Positions 36,263 to 46,800 of a stretch of DNA of 64,000 nt are shown in pieces; position 1 is the stretch's first letter, and every line of letters begins with the position of its first letter. The stretch comes from Drosophila miranda. Taxonomy: Eukaryota > Arthropoda > Insecta > Diptera > Drosophilidae. The stretch is taken from positions 23,498,001-23,562,000 of the forward strand of contig NC_046675.1 of assembly GCF_003369915.1 (NCBI RefSeq), written 5' to 3'. A model generated the notes under the pieces. That model saw only the letters and a program-made list of their open reading frames with translations, was not told the origin of the DNA and did no database searches. Both the position numbers and the translations under genes were made by a program.

Positions 36263-36501
36263 GGGCCGCTTAAAAATTGTCTCGAGACGGGAATCGGTGT
36301 TTGGCGTCTTGTTGGGCTGCTGGAGCCTGACATTTGCAATTTTTTACAGAATGATTGAATATTTTTAAGATCGGGCAGGAGTTGCAGGGCGCCCGCCGAC
36401 AGCTCCCCTAGCGATGGTGGCAACTGCCCGCTGAATTTTGTTGAGGCCATTCTCCCGAGAATCTCCACGGCCTTCTCCAATATATATGTATATATATACA
36501 T
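36004..36501 (-). CDS. chimeric 165-codon ORF across the unit 2/unit 3 junction
   Basis: Its translation is the same as that of the chimeric frame at 33595-34092, now crossing the junction at 36262/36263. Both copies are intact, as expected for young duplicates; this does not show selection. Confidence 0.4.
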   Translation of the reverse strand: MYIYTYILEKAVEILGRMASTKFSGQLPPSLGELSAGALQLLPDLKNIQSFCKKLQMSGSSSPTRRQTPIPVSRQFLSGPTLALLDSKGINFVSKEEYPPNCPELRPIERYWALVKRNLKKNGSLSENMEDMKKNWMRATRRITKECVQNLMSGVKQKIRSKIRD

Positions 36502-38672
36502 ATTATATATAAACGCATTTCCTTACATTTCCCTACGTCTTACCTGTTAGAACATATTGGCGGGGATCCGTCGCTTATGATGGCCATCAATCGCGGGTCA
36601 TATCCACGTTGCCGAATGTTTAAGAAAAGATTTAAAATCGTATAAAACATAAATATTTATTTAGACTGTTTCGGAAGACACCACTCTTCCTCATAAGCGA
36701 TCTTTTCTTTTTCAATAATGAAAAAGATGGTAAATCGGACAGCCTACATTTCTGTAGCCTTATATTCTTATAAATATTATTACAAATTAATGGGCGATGA
36801 GTGCTGTTCAGCATGTAAATATTTTCTATTCACAAAAGCCATTTTTTTTTATTCCCTTTATTTTTTTCGTATAAGGGCTATTCTTTTCAGAATATACATA
36901 GCTGCCCTTCATGCATCCATTTCTTTCCATCAGGAACTACTATTCTTTGACAGATAGTACATTCAATGTTCAGAACAATTCCTAATGTGTTTCTTACAAC
37001 AGCGAATTCCGCAATTTTACCAATTGGGCGATTCAAACTTTTCGTTTGATATACAATTAGTCCATGTTGTTTAATGTAATTTTGGTTACCGTCATCCTCC
37101 AAATTTACCTTTTCAGGTATTTCTAGAGGCCGGTGCTGAACCAACTGGGCTGCTGTTGGGCTATCATATTGCCACCCAATTTCGCGCTTTAAACTATTAA
37201 AATATTCTTCCAGGGAATCTTGGTTGAAACCCCTGGTATTTACTTGTTTTATATCTAAAAGATCTTTTGTAATATGATTGATTCTTTTGCAAGTTTCAAT
37301 CAGCCTTTTCAGGCAACTGGCTTGGGAATCTGATTCGGGGGCCGAATTTAATCTTTCCCAAATAACTTACGAATTCATCCAAGCGATTGGAGAACGTTTT
37401 ATTGGCATGGCAGTATGTATTGTTCAATACATCGAAACCATCGTTCATACTTTTTGAAAACATGGATGTAGCAATGGTTGCATCCTTGTCTTCAAAAGTA
37501 CCACGATCAGCAAACATTTTAATGCCTGTGCTGACCAACTTAAAATATGTTGACCACCAAATTGGTTTTCATGTAATCAAATCCTTTCGGATTGATGTGC
37601 TTTTCTGTAAGCTTAGGTGCCAAACGTAAAGAATTTAATGAATCGACTTCATAAAACTTTTCGATAACTTTCCATGTCACTTTTCCGACTGGTGTAATTA
37701 GGTCGTGTTTCAAAAAGTTATTTCTAACACTCTTGAATAGATGTACGTAATCGCACACGAACTGAGGTACTTGCGGATTGATCAATCTTTCACGTCCTGA
37801 GCAATGGCTTGGGCGTATTTTGGATTTACATTTTTGTTAACAAAAGTGGCTTGGGAGGAGTATTGTTCCTTATCGGAAATTCCGTCTGCCAGGTCTACGT
37901 AACCAATTGCTCGGTCAACATTGGCAAGATAACATATTTCTGGTTGGATGATCATTTCATCAAAAATTAGTGCACAATTTCTGTGACTCTCATCCATTTT
38001 TTGTACAAGTTTCTTCAACTTTTCAATATGTTCGCCTTGAAAGCCAGGCTCAAATACTTGGAGCGGCAGCGAAACACTACATTGTTTTTCTTCATGAGCC
38101 CTGTTCGGGCTCGTTGATTTAAGTTGAGAAATTTCTTTCTCTAGATCGTTTATTTGTACATAATTTTCATTTTGGACAGTGAATGCGTGCAATTTTGCAT
38201 GCAAATTTTTAATTTCCGTTTTTTGGGAAATATTTTTCCCATTTAGGGCTTTGAATTTTTTTCCAGAGATTCAAAGCCGGATTCATCTTTTCAATATTAT
38301 CTATTGTTTTTCCTATAACTTCGATGATTTCGTTCCGATTTCAATTTTAATTTTTTGTAATTTTAGAGAAAAACATTAACTTTCAATTTTGTTAATAAAT
38401 TTAAAAAAATGTCTAGTCTCTTATTTTTGATCGAATTTTTTGCTTAACACCGCTCATTAAGTTCTGCACACACTCTTTGGTAATCCTACGGGTCGCACGC
38501 ATCCAGTTTTTTTTCATATCTTCCATGTTTTCGGAGAGACTACCATTCTTCTTTAAATTTCTTTTAACTAATGCCCAATATCGCTCAATTGGCCGGAGCT
38601 CTGGGCAATTTGGTGGGTACTCCTCTTTTGACACGAAATTGATGCCTTTTGAGTCAAGTAGCGCTAAAGTTG
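36263..38672 (-). repeat. tandem array unit 3
   Basis: This is the last full unit. It tracks unit 2 up to GCGCTAAAGTTG at 38672. There the array ends and the original mariner sequence continues (AGCGGGCATAGTGC). Comparison of the three borders shows that each junction joined mariner DNA ending ...AAAGTTG to the gene-like fragment beginning GGGCCGC, with at most 1-2 bp of shared TG. Confidence 0.93.
36887..38408 (-). pseudogene. dead P/THAP9-superfamily transposase, unit 3 copy
   Basis: Frames 38204-37782, 37785-37540, 37538-37296 and 37144-36887 repeat the pattern of the other two copies, with the same frameshifts. One private change is the loss of a single G in the G run near 37340. It alters the end of the third frame, from KFGPPNQIPKPVA to KFGPRIRFPSQL. 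Confidence 0.8.
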
Positions 38673-39145
38673 AGCGGGCATAGTGCGCGGACGCCAGATC
38701 TGGCCAAAATATTCTTGACACATTGTGTTTTTCATAAAAAGGTATAAGACGCTTTTTCAAACACTCCTTCATGTACACATCGGCGTTGATAGTCCCTTTT
38801 GTGAAAAAGCACTGGTTCTTAGGCCGCAGGTGCAAATGGCCTGCCATATTAGCACTTTCTCCCCAAGTTTATCGACTTGAATTGTTGACACCGACTCGTC
38901 AACAGTTCCACCTTTAACTTTTGTATAAAACTGAGGGCCGGGTAAAGTTTTCGAGTCCAATTTGACATAAGTTTCGTCGTCCATAATAACGCATTGAGCT
39001 GCATCATTGAGCAAGCGATCATAAAGCTTTCGCACTCTCGTTTTGCCGACTTCTACTTGTCGCAGACTTTTTTTTCGGAACTTTTTGTTTTTTGTATGTC
39101 TTTAAATTATGGCGTTGCTTTATTCTTTGAACCATACTCATACTT
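38413..39145 (-). pseudogene. Tc1/mariner-like DD37E transposase remnant
   Basis: Two overlapping minus-strand frames (39035-38769 and 38847-38413) cover the catalytic part of a Tc1/mariner-type transposase, separated by one frameshift near 38820. Upstream residues continue to about 39145 in broken frames. The catalytic acids are recognisable: D in VIMDDETYVKLD, D in FWPDLASAHYA and E in PELRPIERYW. Exactly 37 residues lie between the second D and the E, which makes it a DD37E type. This is the only place in the window where the transposase extends beyond its C-terminal third; units 1 and 2 contain only the part after DLASAHYARS. It is inactive because of the frameshift, and I see no terminal inverted repeats. 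Confidence 0.8.
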
Positions 39146-39539
39146 GTTCGCCTGGGATCCGCGCGTAACAGCCTTCTGCTGGTGTCACACGGGCCACTTG
39201 ACGGTGCAGTAACTGCATCGCCTCTTGAAAGATGCAGTCATTGCATGTCAACGTCCACAATAATATAATACCATAAAATATATTCATATTCTGCTTACAA
39301 ATTCTGCTCCCGGGATCTATTGCTGAAACATCACACCCACATGTTTCGGCTGCTACTGTTGTTACGCCTGGTGCTGGTGGGCGCAATTAAAATAGATGTA
39401 ATATGACATGATCCGCATTACAACACAATTTTACTTCAACGCAGAGTGAGAAGATTTGGTTATGTTCAATTAGTTTTGCGGTTCGACAAGAAAACAACGA
39501 TTTTAAGGGGAGGCATCAGCCTATGGCCAGTTTGCGCCG
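39146..39539. other. non-coding stretch between the mariner remnant and the RING pseudogene
   Basis: I see no gene. The minus-strand frame at 39138-39386 has no recognisable domain. Confidence 0.4.
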
Positions 39540-40910
39540 AATGCAGCGCTTCCGGGCCACCATTGGACTGCGCATTCCATCGACGCTATATTGGGAGGCA
39601 GCAGCAGCAACTCCTCGCCACAATACAGGGTGCCGTTCTCCGAACTCTATCCACAAATGTGACCGCGTCTGCGCCCATATACGTCACAGCCCAGCCAGCA
39701 AAGCATACAGGGAATGGTCGGTCTGCCATCGCCCAGGCCGCAGAGCACGGGAGCCAGCTCCAAGGTGCCAGCAGTACAGCAGCAAGCTGCGTTTTCTTAC
39801 ATGTCCTCGAGCAAGCACCAACAGTCGGCGGCGCACAGCTCAACTCCTCGCCAGAATACAGGGCGCCGTTCTCCCAACTGGCGCTGCGACCAGTGGGCGT
39901 GTCACCAGCAATCAAGAGGCAACCACAGCTGACAGCGAATCCTCAATCGGAGCCGAAGCCTGCGAATATGCCACATCACAATCATTTGATACTGGACAGA
40001 GAAGAGTTCACCCACAACACATCACACATCCGGGAGGCGATGCCGATCTCGTCGAGGAGCCTGTGTAGGCGGATCCGCCACATCAGGTGCAACTTCAGAA
40101 ACAACAGTAACATAAGCAGCATCCACAACAACAACTACAGCAGCAGCAACAACAATCTCTGAATGACGAACTGCACTCAATTGAATGCATTCTGGGGGAC
40201 ATATCAACTGACTTAGCTGACTTTGAGCAACAGCCGCCCCAAAATGACTGTGCCTCACCTTTCTCACCGCTCCCAGATCTCTGGCACGGCACGGCAGCGT
40301 GCTCTAGATCTTCATGTCGACCCCAGACCTGACATCGCGGTACAAAGTGTTGAAGCACAGCCAAAGGAGGATGAAGCGATCGGAGAGGATTGCAATCTGC
40401 GACGCAGTCATCGATTATTACAAAGACTGCGATCTGAAAGTGAACCGTGAAGATTGCCGGAGGCTTCTTCTTATCCTCTGGAGGATAAGGAGATTTGGTC
40501 TGCGAGAGCACAATCGGGATGCATTTGTGATGGGCAGCATACCCGCAAGCGTTACAAGCATTTAAAACCTTCAGACGGAAAATTGTACGTTGTATCCCAT
40601 ATTCGTCAAAGGTTTTTCCATATATAATCATTATGTTTTGTTCTTTGTAGGATTCTGACCATTTCTGGATTCTGGATGCCGCGGGCTCTGTCTGCCACAT
40701 CTGCCATAGTGTGTGGACAAATTTTCTGTGATGAGTGAGTTCAGACGTGGATCAAACGCGAGCAAACGTGCCCCATGTGCCGGGCCAATGTTAGAGAAGA
40801 CTCCGCCTGGCCGGATGGCAGCACCACATTCTTCTACACCACATTGTACCAGGGCTCCCCTCCCCCAAAGAAATGTTTTTCCATATTTCTCCAAGCTATC
40901 ATTTGTTTAA
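39540..40910 (+). pseudogene. RING-finger (RNFT1/RNFT2-like) pseudogene
   Basis: The downstream part encodes a recognisable RNFT-type RING: an ICHS piece near 40700, then IFCDE, a TGA stop at 40736-40738 where a zinc-binding Cys is expected, then VQTWIKREQTCPMCRANV, then REDSAWPDGSTTFF. About ten residues before IFCDE are missing. The upstream part (39540-40160) is Ser/Gln-rich low-complexity sequence that jumps between frames (SSPQYRVPFSELYP in one, SSPEYRAPFSQLAL in another), as in a decayed N-terminus. The membrane segments expected of RNFT proteins are not seen. A possible retained intron (about 40585-40650, ending TTCTTTGTAG) suggests a DNA-level copy rather than a retrocopy. In flies the parent would be an ER-membrane ubiquitin ligase; CG13605 is my guess from memory. 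Confidence 0.7.
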
Positions 40911-41019
40911 TAAACTGACAGTTATTAATTAATACTAATTTTTAAGGGTTTTTCTGTATGTTCTCGGCCCCGAGGCTGTACGGATTGGTCGCGCTGGCCT
41001 CTGTGCCGGGTGTGACGAT

Positions 41020-42808
41020 ATGAGTCCATCGTCACTCATATCATCCATCGGAAGAAGCATAATCGCTTCTCCCGCCAGAGCCATTGAAGCAAATGTTGGA
41101 GACAGATTCGGCATGAACTTTACAAATAACTTTTTTAAGGAAAAAAAAGCCAAACTGAGGGAGGAGCGTCGTGAGCAGTTCTATGCAGGGACCGTAAATA
41201 ATCATTATTTTTTTTTTTTAATACAAAAATCTCTTATTTTTAATGGACCTAGAAAAACACTATTTACACCAAAATCTTTATTTTTGTACAATCTCTGCAT
41301 TGCCGCCATGATTTGTAAACTTTTGATTTTTTACGATTTTCTTCACAGATAATCATTATTTTTGAGTAATTTGATAAAACTTAGGATTAATCATTATTCT
41401 TGATCAAAAAAAATAAAACTCAAAAATAATGATTATCAATGATTTTTATTTTTTTCGCTTAAAATAAAACTCAACAGAAATTTACAGCTTCTGTGTTAGA
41501 ATGTTCGCCAATATTATTGCATATCCTTGTCGAAGGACCACAAAGCTACACCCTGCGCTAAAATTTTGTTTTTGAAAATACATTAAAATTTTTTTGTTAT
41601 TTTTGGTTTTGTTGTCGGAAATACGTTTAATTAATAAGTATCATTTAATTTTACAACAATTAATTTTGACAATGACAATGGCCGTGTCCATTTTAAGGCA
41701 GAGGATTCTGTTTTTGAATGTTTTGACCATGTCGCATTTAATTTGGCTGTACTTTTCCTCGACTAAGCTCATAATATTTCTGGAAGTTACAGTGGGCATA
41801 TCCAAGCCGCTAAATATGTGAGCTGTTAACGCCTTAAAGCCTTTTGAGTCTAGTACAGCAAACGGAAGTTTTGCGGCAGTCACCAGGTCAATACAGGCAT
41901 TCTTGACATCATCTTGCCCCATTACCCCCGAAAACTTCTTTTTCTTTTCGGGCACTTCGGTTTTTTTGTTTTCGGCCAAGTTTCATATTCTAAGTGCCGC
42001 TTTAGATTGCACACAAAATTTCCACTCAAAGTCAATTTGCAAATTTTACACTCAGAAACATTACTTTCCGCGTGGAATGTAAAAAAATTACGCGGAATAC
42101 AATTACGTTTGCGACCCATCTTGAAACGCGACTAAGAATAATCACCAAAAACTAAGTATCAATGCATTAACATTCGCGGCTTAAGATAAGCAATTCTAAA
42201 AATAGATAAATAAATTGCATGAGCGTAGTCAAGCGCAAGTAAGTCTTCGTAAGTCTTCTTCCCCCCTCAGGTACGACTATGAGCAACTAGCTTTCCTTAT
42301 CTTTTATTTGTTATTGATACATAAAAGCAGTAGTAACGTAGTTTCAATAAATACAAATATATATATTTACATAAATAACACAAATAAATGCTGAGATTTA
42401 TTTTGAGCGAAATATAATATATAAAATGTAATATAATATATTAATTTATTATTTTTTAAATTTATTTTCAAAAAGAAAATTTTAGCGCAGGGTGTAGCTT
42501 TGTGGTCCTTTGACAAGGATATGCAATAATATTGGCGAACATTCTAACACAGAAGCCGTAAATTCCTGTTGAGTTATATTTTAAGCGAAAAAAATAAAAA
42601 TCATTGATAAACATTATTTTTGAGTTTTATTTTTTTTGATCAAGAATAATGATTAATCCTAAGTTTTATCAAATTACTCAAAAATAATGATTATCTGTGA
42701 AGAAAATCGTAAAAAATTTAAATATGATCATTACCAAGTAATTTTTATTATATAACTTATAATGATTACGGTTCCTGGTTCTATGCCATTGAGAATGATT
42801 GTATGTAG
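41020..42808 (+). pseudogene. small open frame split by the 1592-bp hAT element
   Basis: Before the element, a frame beginning near 41020 reads SSLISSIGRSIIASPARAIE, then GDRFGMNFTNNFFKEKKAKL and REERREQFYA. After the element the same frame would continue IENDCM and stop at 42806-42808, if the element and one 8-bp duplicate are ignored. I do not recognise the family. The basic, helical composition suggests a former coding exon, but this could be chance. The frame may be part of the same duplicated segment as the RING pseudogene. Confidence 0.3.
41186..42777 (-). mobile_element. hAT element, 1592 bp, with long terminal inverted repeats and 8-bp target duplication
   Basis: The ends read CAGGGACCGTAA at the left and TTACGGTTCCTG at the right. 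They are flanked by GTTCTATG at 41178-41185 and GTTCTATG at 42778-42785. Longer inverted arms of about 240 bp lie further in (about 41330-41570 against 42478-42718), including ATAATCATTATTTTTGAGTA and its complement. Between the arms, on the minus strand, is the start of a transposase. A BED-type zinc finger (about 42119-41922, with CKICKLTLSG and NLKRHLEY) is followed by a segment (41979-41641) with AKLPFAVLDSKGFKALT typical of hAT transposases. The catalytic C-terminal region is absent, so this is an internally deleted, non-autonomous copy. Confidence 0.88.
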
Positions 42809-42839
42809 AGTATGGGCCATCCGCCCTAGGATATCTGAT

Positions 42840-43200
42840 TGATTAAACCGACGGCGCCCAGCGGAGACACGACACGGACCTAGTGGCCCCGCAGCTCACC
42901 TCCATACGTTCTGCGGCAATGCCCAAAAAGGCCAACCCAAGGCCACAGCATTGCGCACAACCCAGGAGATATTCACTGCCATTCAGATACATCTCGCCGA
43001 GATTAAGGAATACTCGGCCACCATGGCCAGAGTCAGTTTGGAGCTGAAGAAACTGAAGCTGCAGCAGCAAGAGTACCAGAAGAATGGTCCACCGGCGGCA
43101 GCCAAATCCATTGCCCAAATTCGTATTAGTTTTCATTCCGTTTTCTTTCAGCTGCCGCCCGTCGAACAGCCGGATTCAAAGAAGAACAAAGGGCCAAACA
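42840..43200 (+). pseudogene. coding-like fragment with a helical, Lys/Gln-rich segment
   Basis: Between about 42940 and 43125 one frame reads TTQEIFTAIQIHLAEIKEYS, then VSLELKKLKLQQQEYQKNG. The codon choice resembles host genes and the sequence looks like a coiled coil. An in-frame TAG lies upstream near 42880, and no start or splice site is evident. Its relation to the neighbouring RING pseudogene is unknown. Confidence 0.3.
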
Positions 43201-43895
43201 GAACGAAGAGCGTTGCGTGTAGTTTTGACTGTGCTTCCGATTCGTTTGAAATACGCTTGAGAACATCTCATCGCATCATGCACATTCTTAATGTAATATT
43301 TTTGAAATATAGTTTTTATTAATTATTTCGTTTTACTTGTTATTTATTTCGACCTTTTTAATGATTTTTAAAATACATTTTTATCATTTGAATGCATATT
43401 ACATTTCGTTCGATTCGGACGACGCTCACATCCTGACTTTCGTGGGTGTGTTGTGTGTGAGAGAGTTTTGTATGTGGGGAAGAGAGGTGGTGGCCGTGGT
43501 TATTGGCCAAATATACAATATATATCCTGTATATAACACTTATCGTGTTGAATAACGAAAATAATCTATTGGAATTTGTATTTCTGATGATGGCAATGGG
43601 TTCCATCCATTCAACATGTCAAATTCTAAGAAGTCGCAGACTTTTTGTCTTCGTGAGAGAAGAGTTTTGATTGAAATCACAATGTATAAATAGAATCATT
43701 ATCTGTATAATTCTATGGATGGATGCACACAAAAATGTGTGTGGATCCTTGTCTTAACATAGTTTTTAATGCATTTGCCGATACGCGACGATACTGTCGG
43801 CAAGAGTACAAAATAATAACGAGAGTAATGCTCCTTTTATCGTTTTTTATGGATCCAAAAGTGGGGGGATGGAGTATATGGTGATGATCCCCTCT
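43201..43895. other. AT-rich spacer and 3' flank of Karybeta3
   Basis: I see no gene. The right part should hold the 3' UTR of the minus-strand Karybeta3 gene. Confidence 0.5.
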
Positions 43896-46800
43896 TTAGG
43901 CAGCCGCCTTGCTGGCCAGCTCCCGGTAGGCGTCCTGCAGAGCCTGCTGCTGCTCGGCACTCAGGCTGCTGGCACAGGCCTGCATCACATCGGGATTCGA
44001 CTCGACTTGCTTGACGATGGTGAGCATACGGGTACCGGTCGCACTGGTGGCCTCCAACACCTTGGTGCAGTACGCTTCGGCGATGATCGAGACGATGCGC
44101 GGCAGATTGGAGTTGTTGGCGCCCAAAATTACAGGATGATTGGCCTCGATCAGTTCGCACATGTAGCCATAGATGTGGGTGGCCTCCTCGGGATCCTCGG
44201 AGATGGGCAGCCAGGAGAACCACACGCTAATAAGCTCATCCACATTCGAAAGCGCCGACTTGTTATACTTGAGGATTTTGGCAAAGGCCGATATGGCGTT
44301 CTCCGTGGCATTGATGTTCTCGATTTCGCGGGCCTTGGGATCATTGATGACCTGCACCAGTAATGGAATGATCTGAGCGCATGTGACCGCAAATTGCTCG
44401 CCACCAAACTGGGCCAGAACACCGCAGCCATAAACAGCAGCCTGGCGCACCTCCGGTGACTTGTCGCCCACATACTGCAGCAGGGCTGGCGTAAAGATCT
44501 GCTGGTACGGGGCACAGGCTGGGCCACAAAACTCTGCAACATTGAAAACGATATGTTCATTTTATTCTATAGGATCCACTATTCCGCGGTCGCCACTCAC
44601 CAATCAAATCATCAAAGACACACACACCCCATTGGCGATCGGTTGGTGGACGACTGGGATCCAGAAGCTTCACAAAGTGCGGAGCCACCTGCTCGAAGGC
44701 TGGCAGAAACAGGGCCTTGTTCGTCAGGAAGAGGGCGTGTGTGATGTCAATCACCTTGGACAGGATGTAGACATCGGTGTCGTCCTGCTCGGCCAGCTCC
44801 TCCTCGACGCCATCGTCGTAGTCCTCCTCGTTGCGGGCAGCTAGACGCTTGTCGGCGCGCTCAAAGTGCTCCAGGACATACTTGTTGATGATCTCGAGGA
44901 CCTGCTTCATGGCCTCCTCGTTAAGGCAGTTCGGGCCCAAGGTCTCGATGCACTTGGCCAACGAATTGAGCAGCTCGGACTGCACCTCCGGCTCCGGTTC
45001 AGTGACGATGACTTTCAAGAGCTCGGGGCAAATGTAGAGCCACATGCCCTCCAAGTACTGGGGTCCCTTGATCTTGGCGCAGTCGAGCAGATACGGCAGC
45101 GACTCGGCGGCGGCTGTTCGGACTCCATCGTGGAAGTAGAACTTGAGCATGGGCAGCATTAGGCGGACCACCTCCTCGGCGTACTCGGCGAATCCCTCCT
45201 TCAGCTCTCGGGCGTAGCAGACCAGCATCTCGCAGGCGGAGGCCTTGTCGTCCATGCCGGCAGTGCGAATGGCAAAGTTCTGCTGCTCCCCCAGATTGAT
45301 GAACGACCAGTCGACATCGCCCTCAATGTCCTCGACCTCGTCGTTGTCCAGCATTGCCACCTCGGGCTTCATGGAGGCGGTGCGCATCACTGGGCCCATC
45401 ACCAGGGGCAGATACTGCTCAAACTGCTTGCCCAGGATCTTGCACATGCGTGCCCAAGCCGTGATCAGGTAGGAGGTCTGCGGATCGTCGTCGGCCAGCT
45501 CTGCGCCCTCGGTGTGATTGACCAGCAGCATGTCCATGATCTCGCCGGCATCCCCAATGAACTTGTCCCGGCCCACGGCCAGTCCGATGAGGCTCACGCA
45601 CTCGATGGTCTTGCCGCGCAGCATGCGCAGATCCTCGGAATTGGCGTTCTGGATGATGAACTTGAGGCACGGCATCAGGCGATCGTAGTAGGCCACGAAC
45701 TCGGCCTCGCATGTGTCCGCCACAGAGGCGATGGTGGTCACGACCTGCTCCAGCACCAGCTTGTTGCCCTTCTCTACCAGCTCCTTGAACTTGGAGTTTA
45801 GAATGGCCTCCAGCTTGGCCATGATCCCGTCCAGATAGCGTGTCAAAATATTCTTGGGACAATCCTCGCTGAAATTGACCAAAGCGGCGCCGGCATGAGC
45901 CTGCACACGGGGATTCTGCACATCGTCCAGCAGCAGCATCAAGCCGGGAATCACCTAAACGAGGACAAGGCAAAGATCAGATTCATTTCAAGATTTCGTT
46001 TATGTGCGATCTTATACCTGGCTGTGGAACTTCTTCTCAAAGATTGGGGCAAAGTCCGTGGACATCTGGCCGATGGCATTGCAGGCGGAGTATCGCACGC
46101 GCGGATGGGGATCCCGCAGGAAGTTTAGCACGCCCGACATCACCTCATCCAGTATGGCCTCCATCTGCTTGTGGCAGCCCTCGCCGATGGACGAGATGGC
46201 CATGAGGGCGGCAAAGCGGTGCTTCCAATCGCTGTGGCTCAACATCGCCGGCAGGGAGCTCATCACCTGGGGCAGAATCATCTTGCCTCCCAGGCCGCAG
46301 GCGAGGCGGTCCAGCGAGGACTCGGCAATCACATTGTTGTCGCTGTGATCGTCATCGTCCACTACATCGGTGGTCGACCAGTCATCGTCGTCGTCCAGAT
46401 CCGTCATCATCTGCAGCACCAGGGGGATCAGGGCAACGATGTACTTCTCCGCACGCTTGCGCACCATGGCAGGGGCATTCTCGGAGAGGGAGACCATCAC
46501 CTCCAGGACCAGATGACGCCAGGTGTCCTCGAAGTCCTTTGAGCTGAACACCTTCATGCAGATCTCGAAGATGAACTCCAGTTGGGGCCGCAGGAACTTG
46601 GGACAGCTCTCGGTCATGTCGATCAGCAGCTTAAGCAGACTCTGGTCGTCCTGGGCCTCGATAGTTTCGCCGGTGATGACAAGCATCCGGTGCAGCATGT
46701 CGCTGAAGTGCCTGTACACTACCACTTCCTTCTCCTTGTCGTGGAAGAGGATGAAGGCGCCAACAGCGCGCACAGCCTGGATGCGCACCTCAGGATCCGA

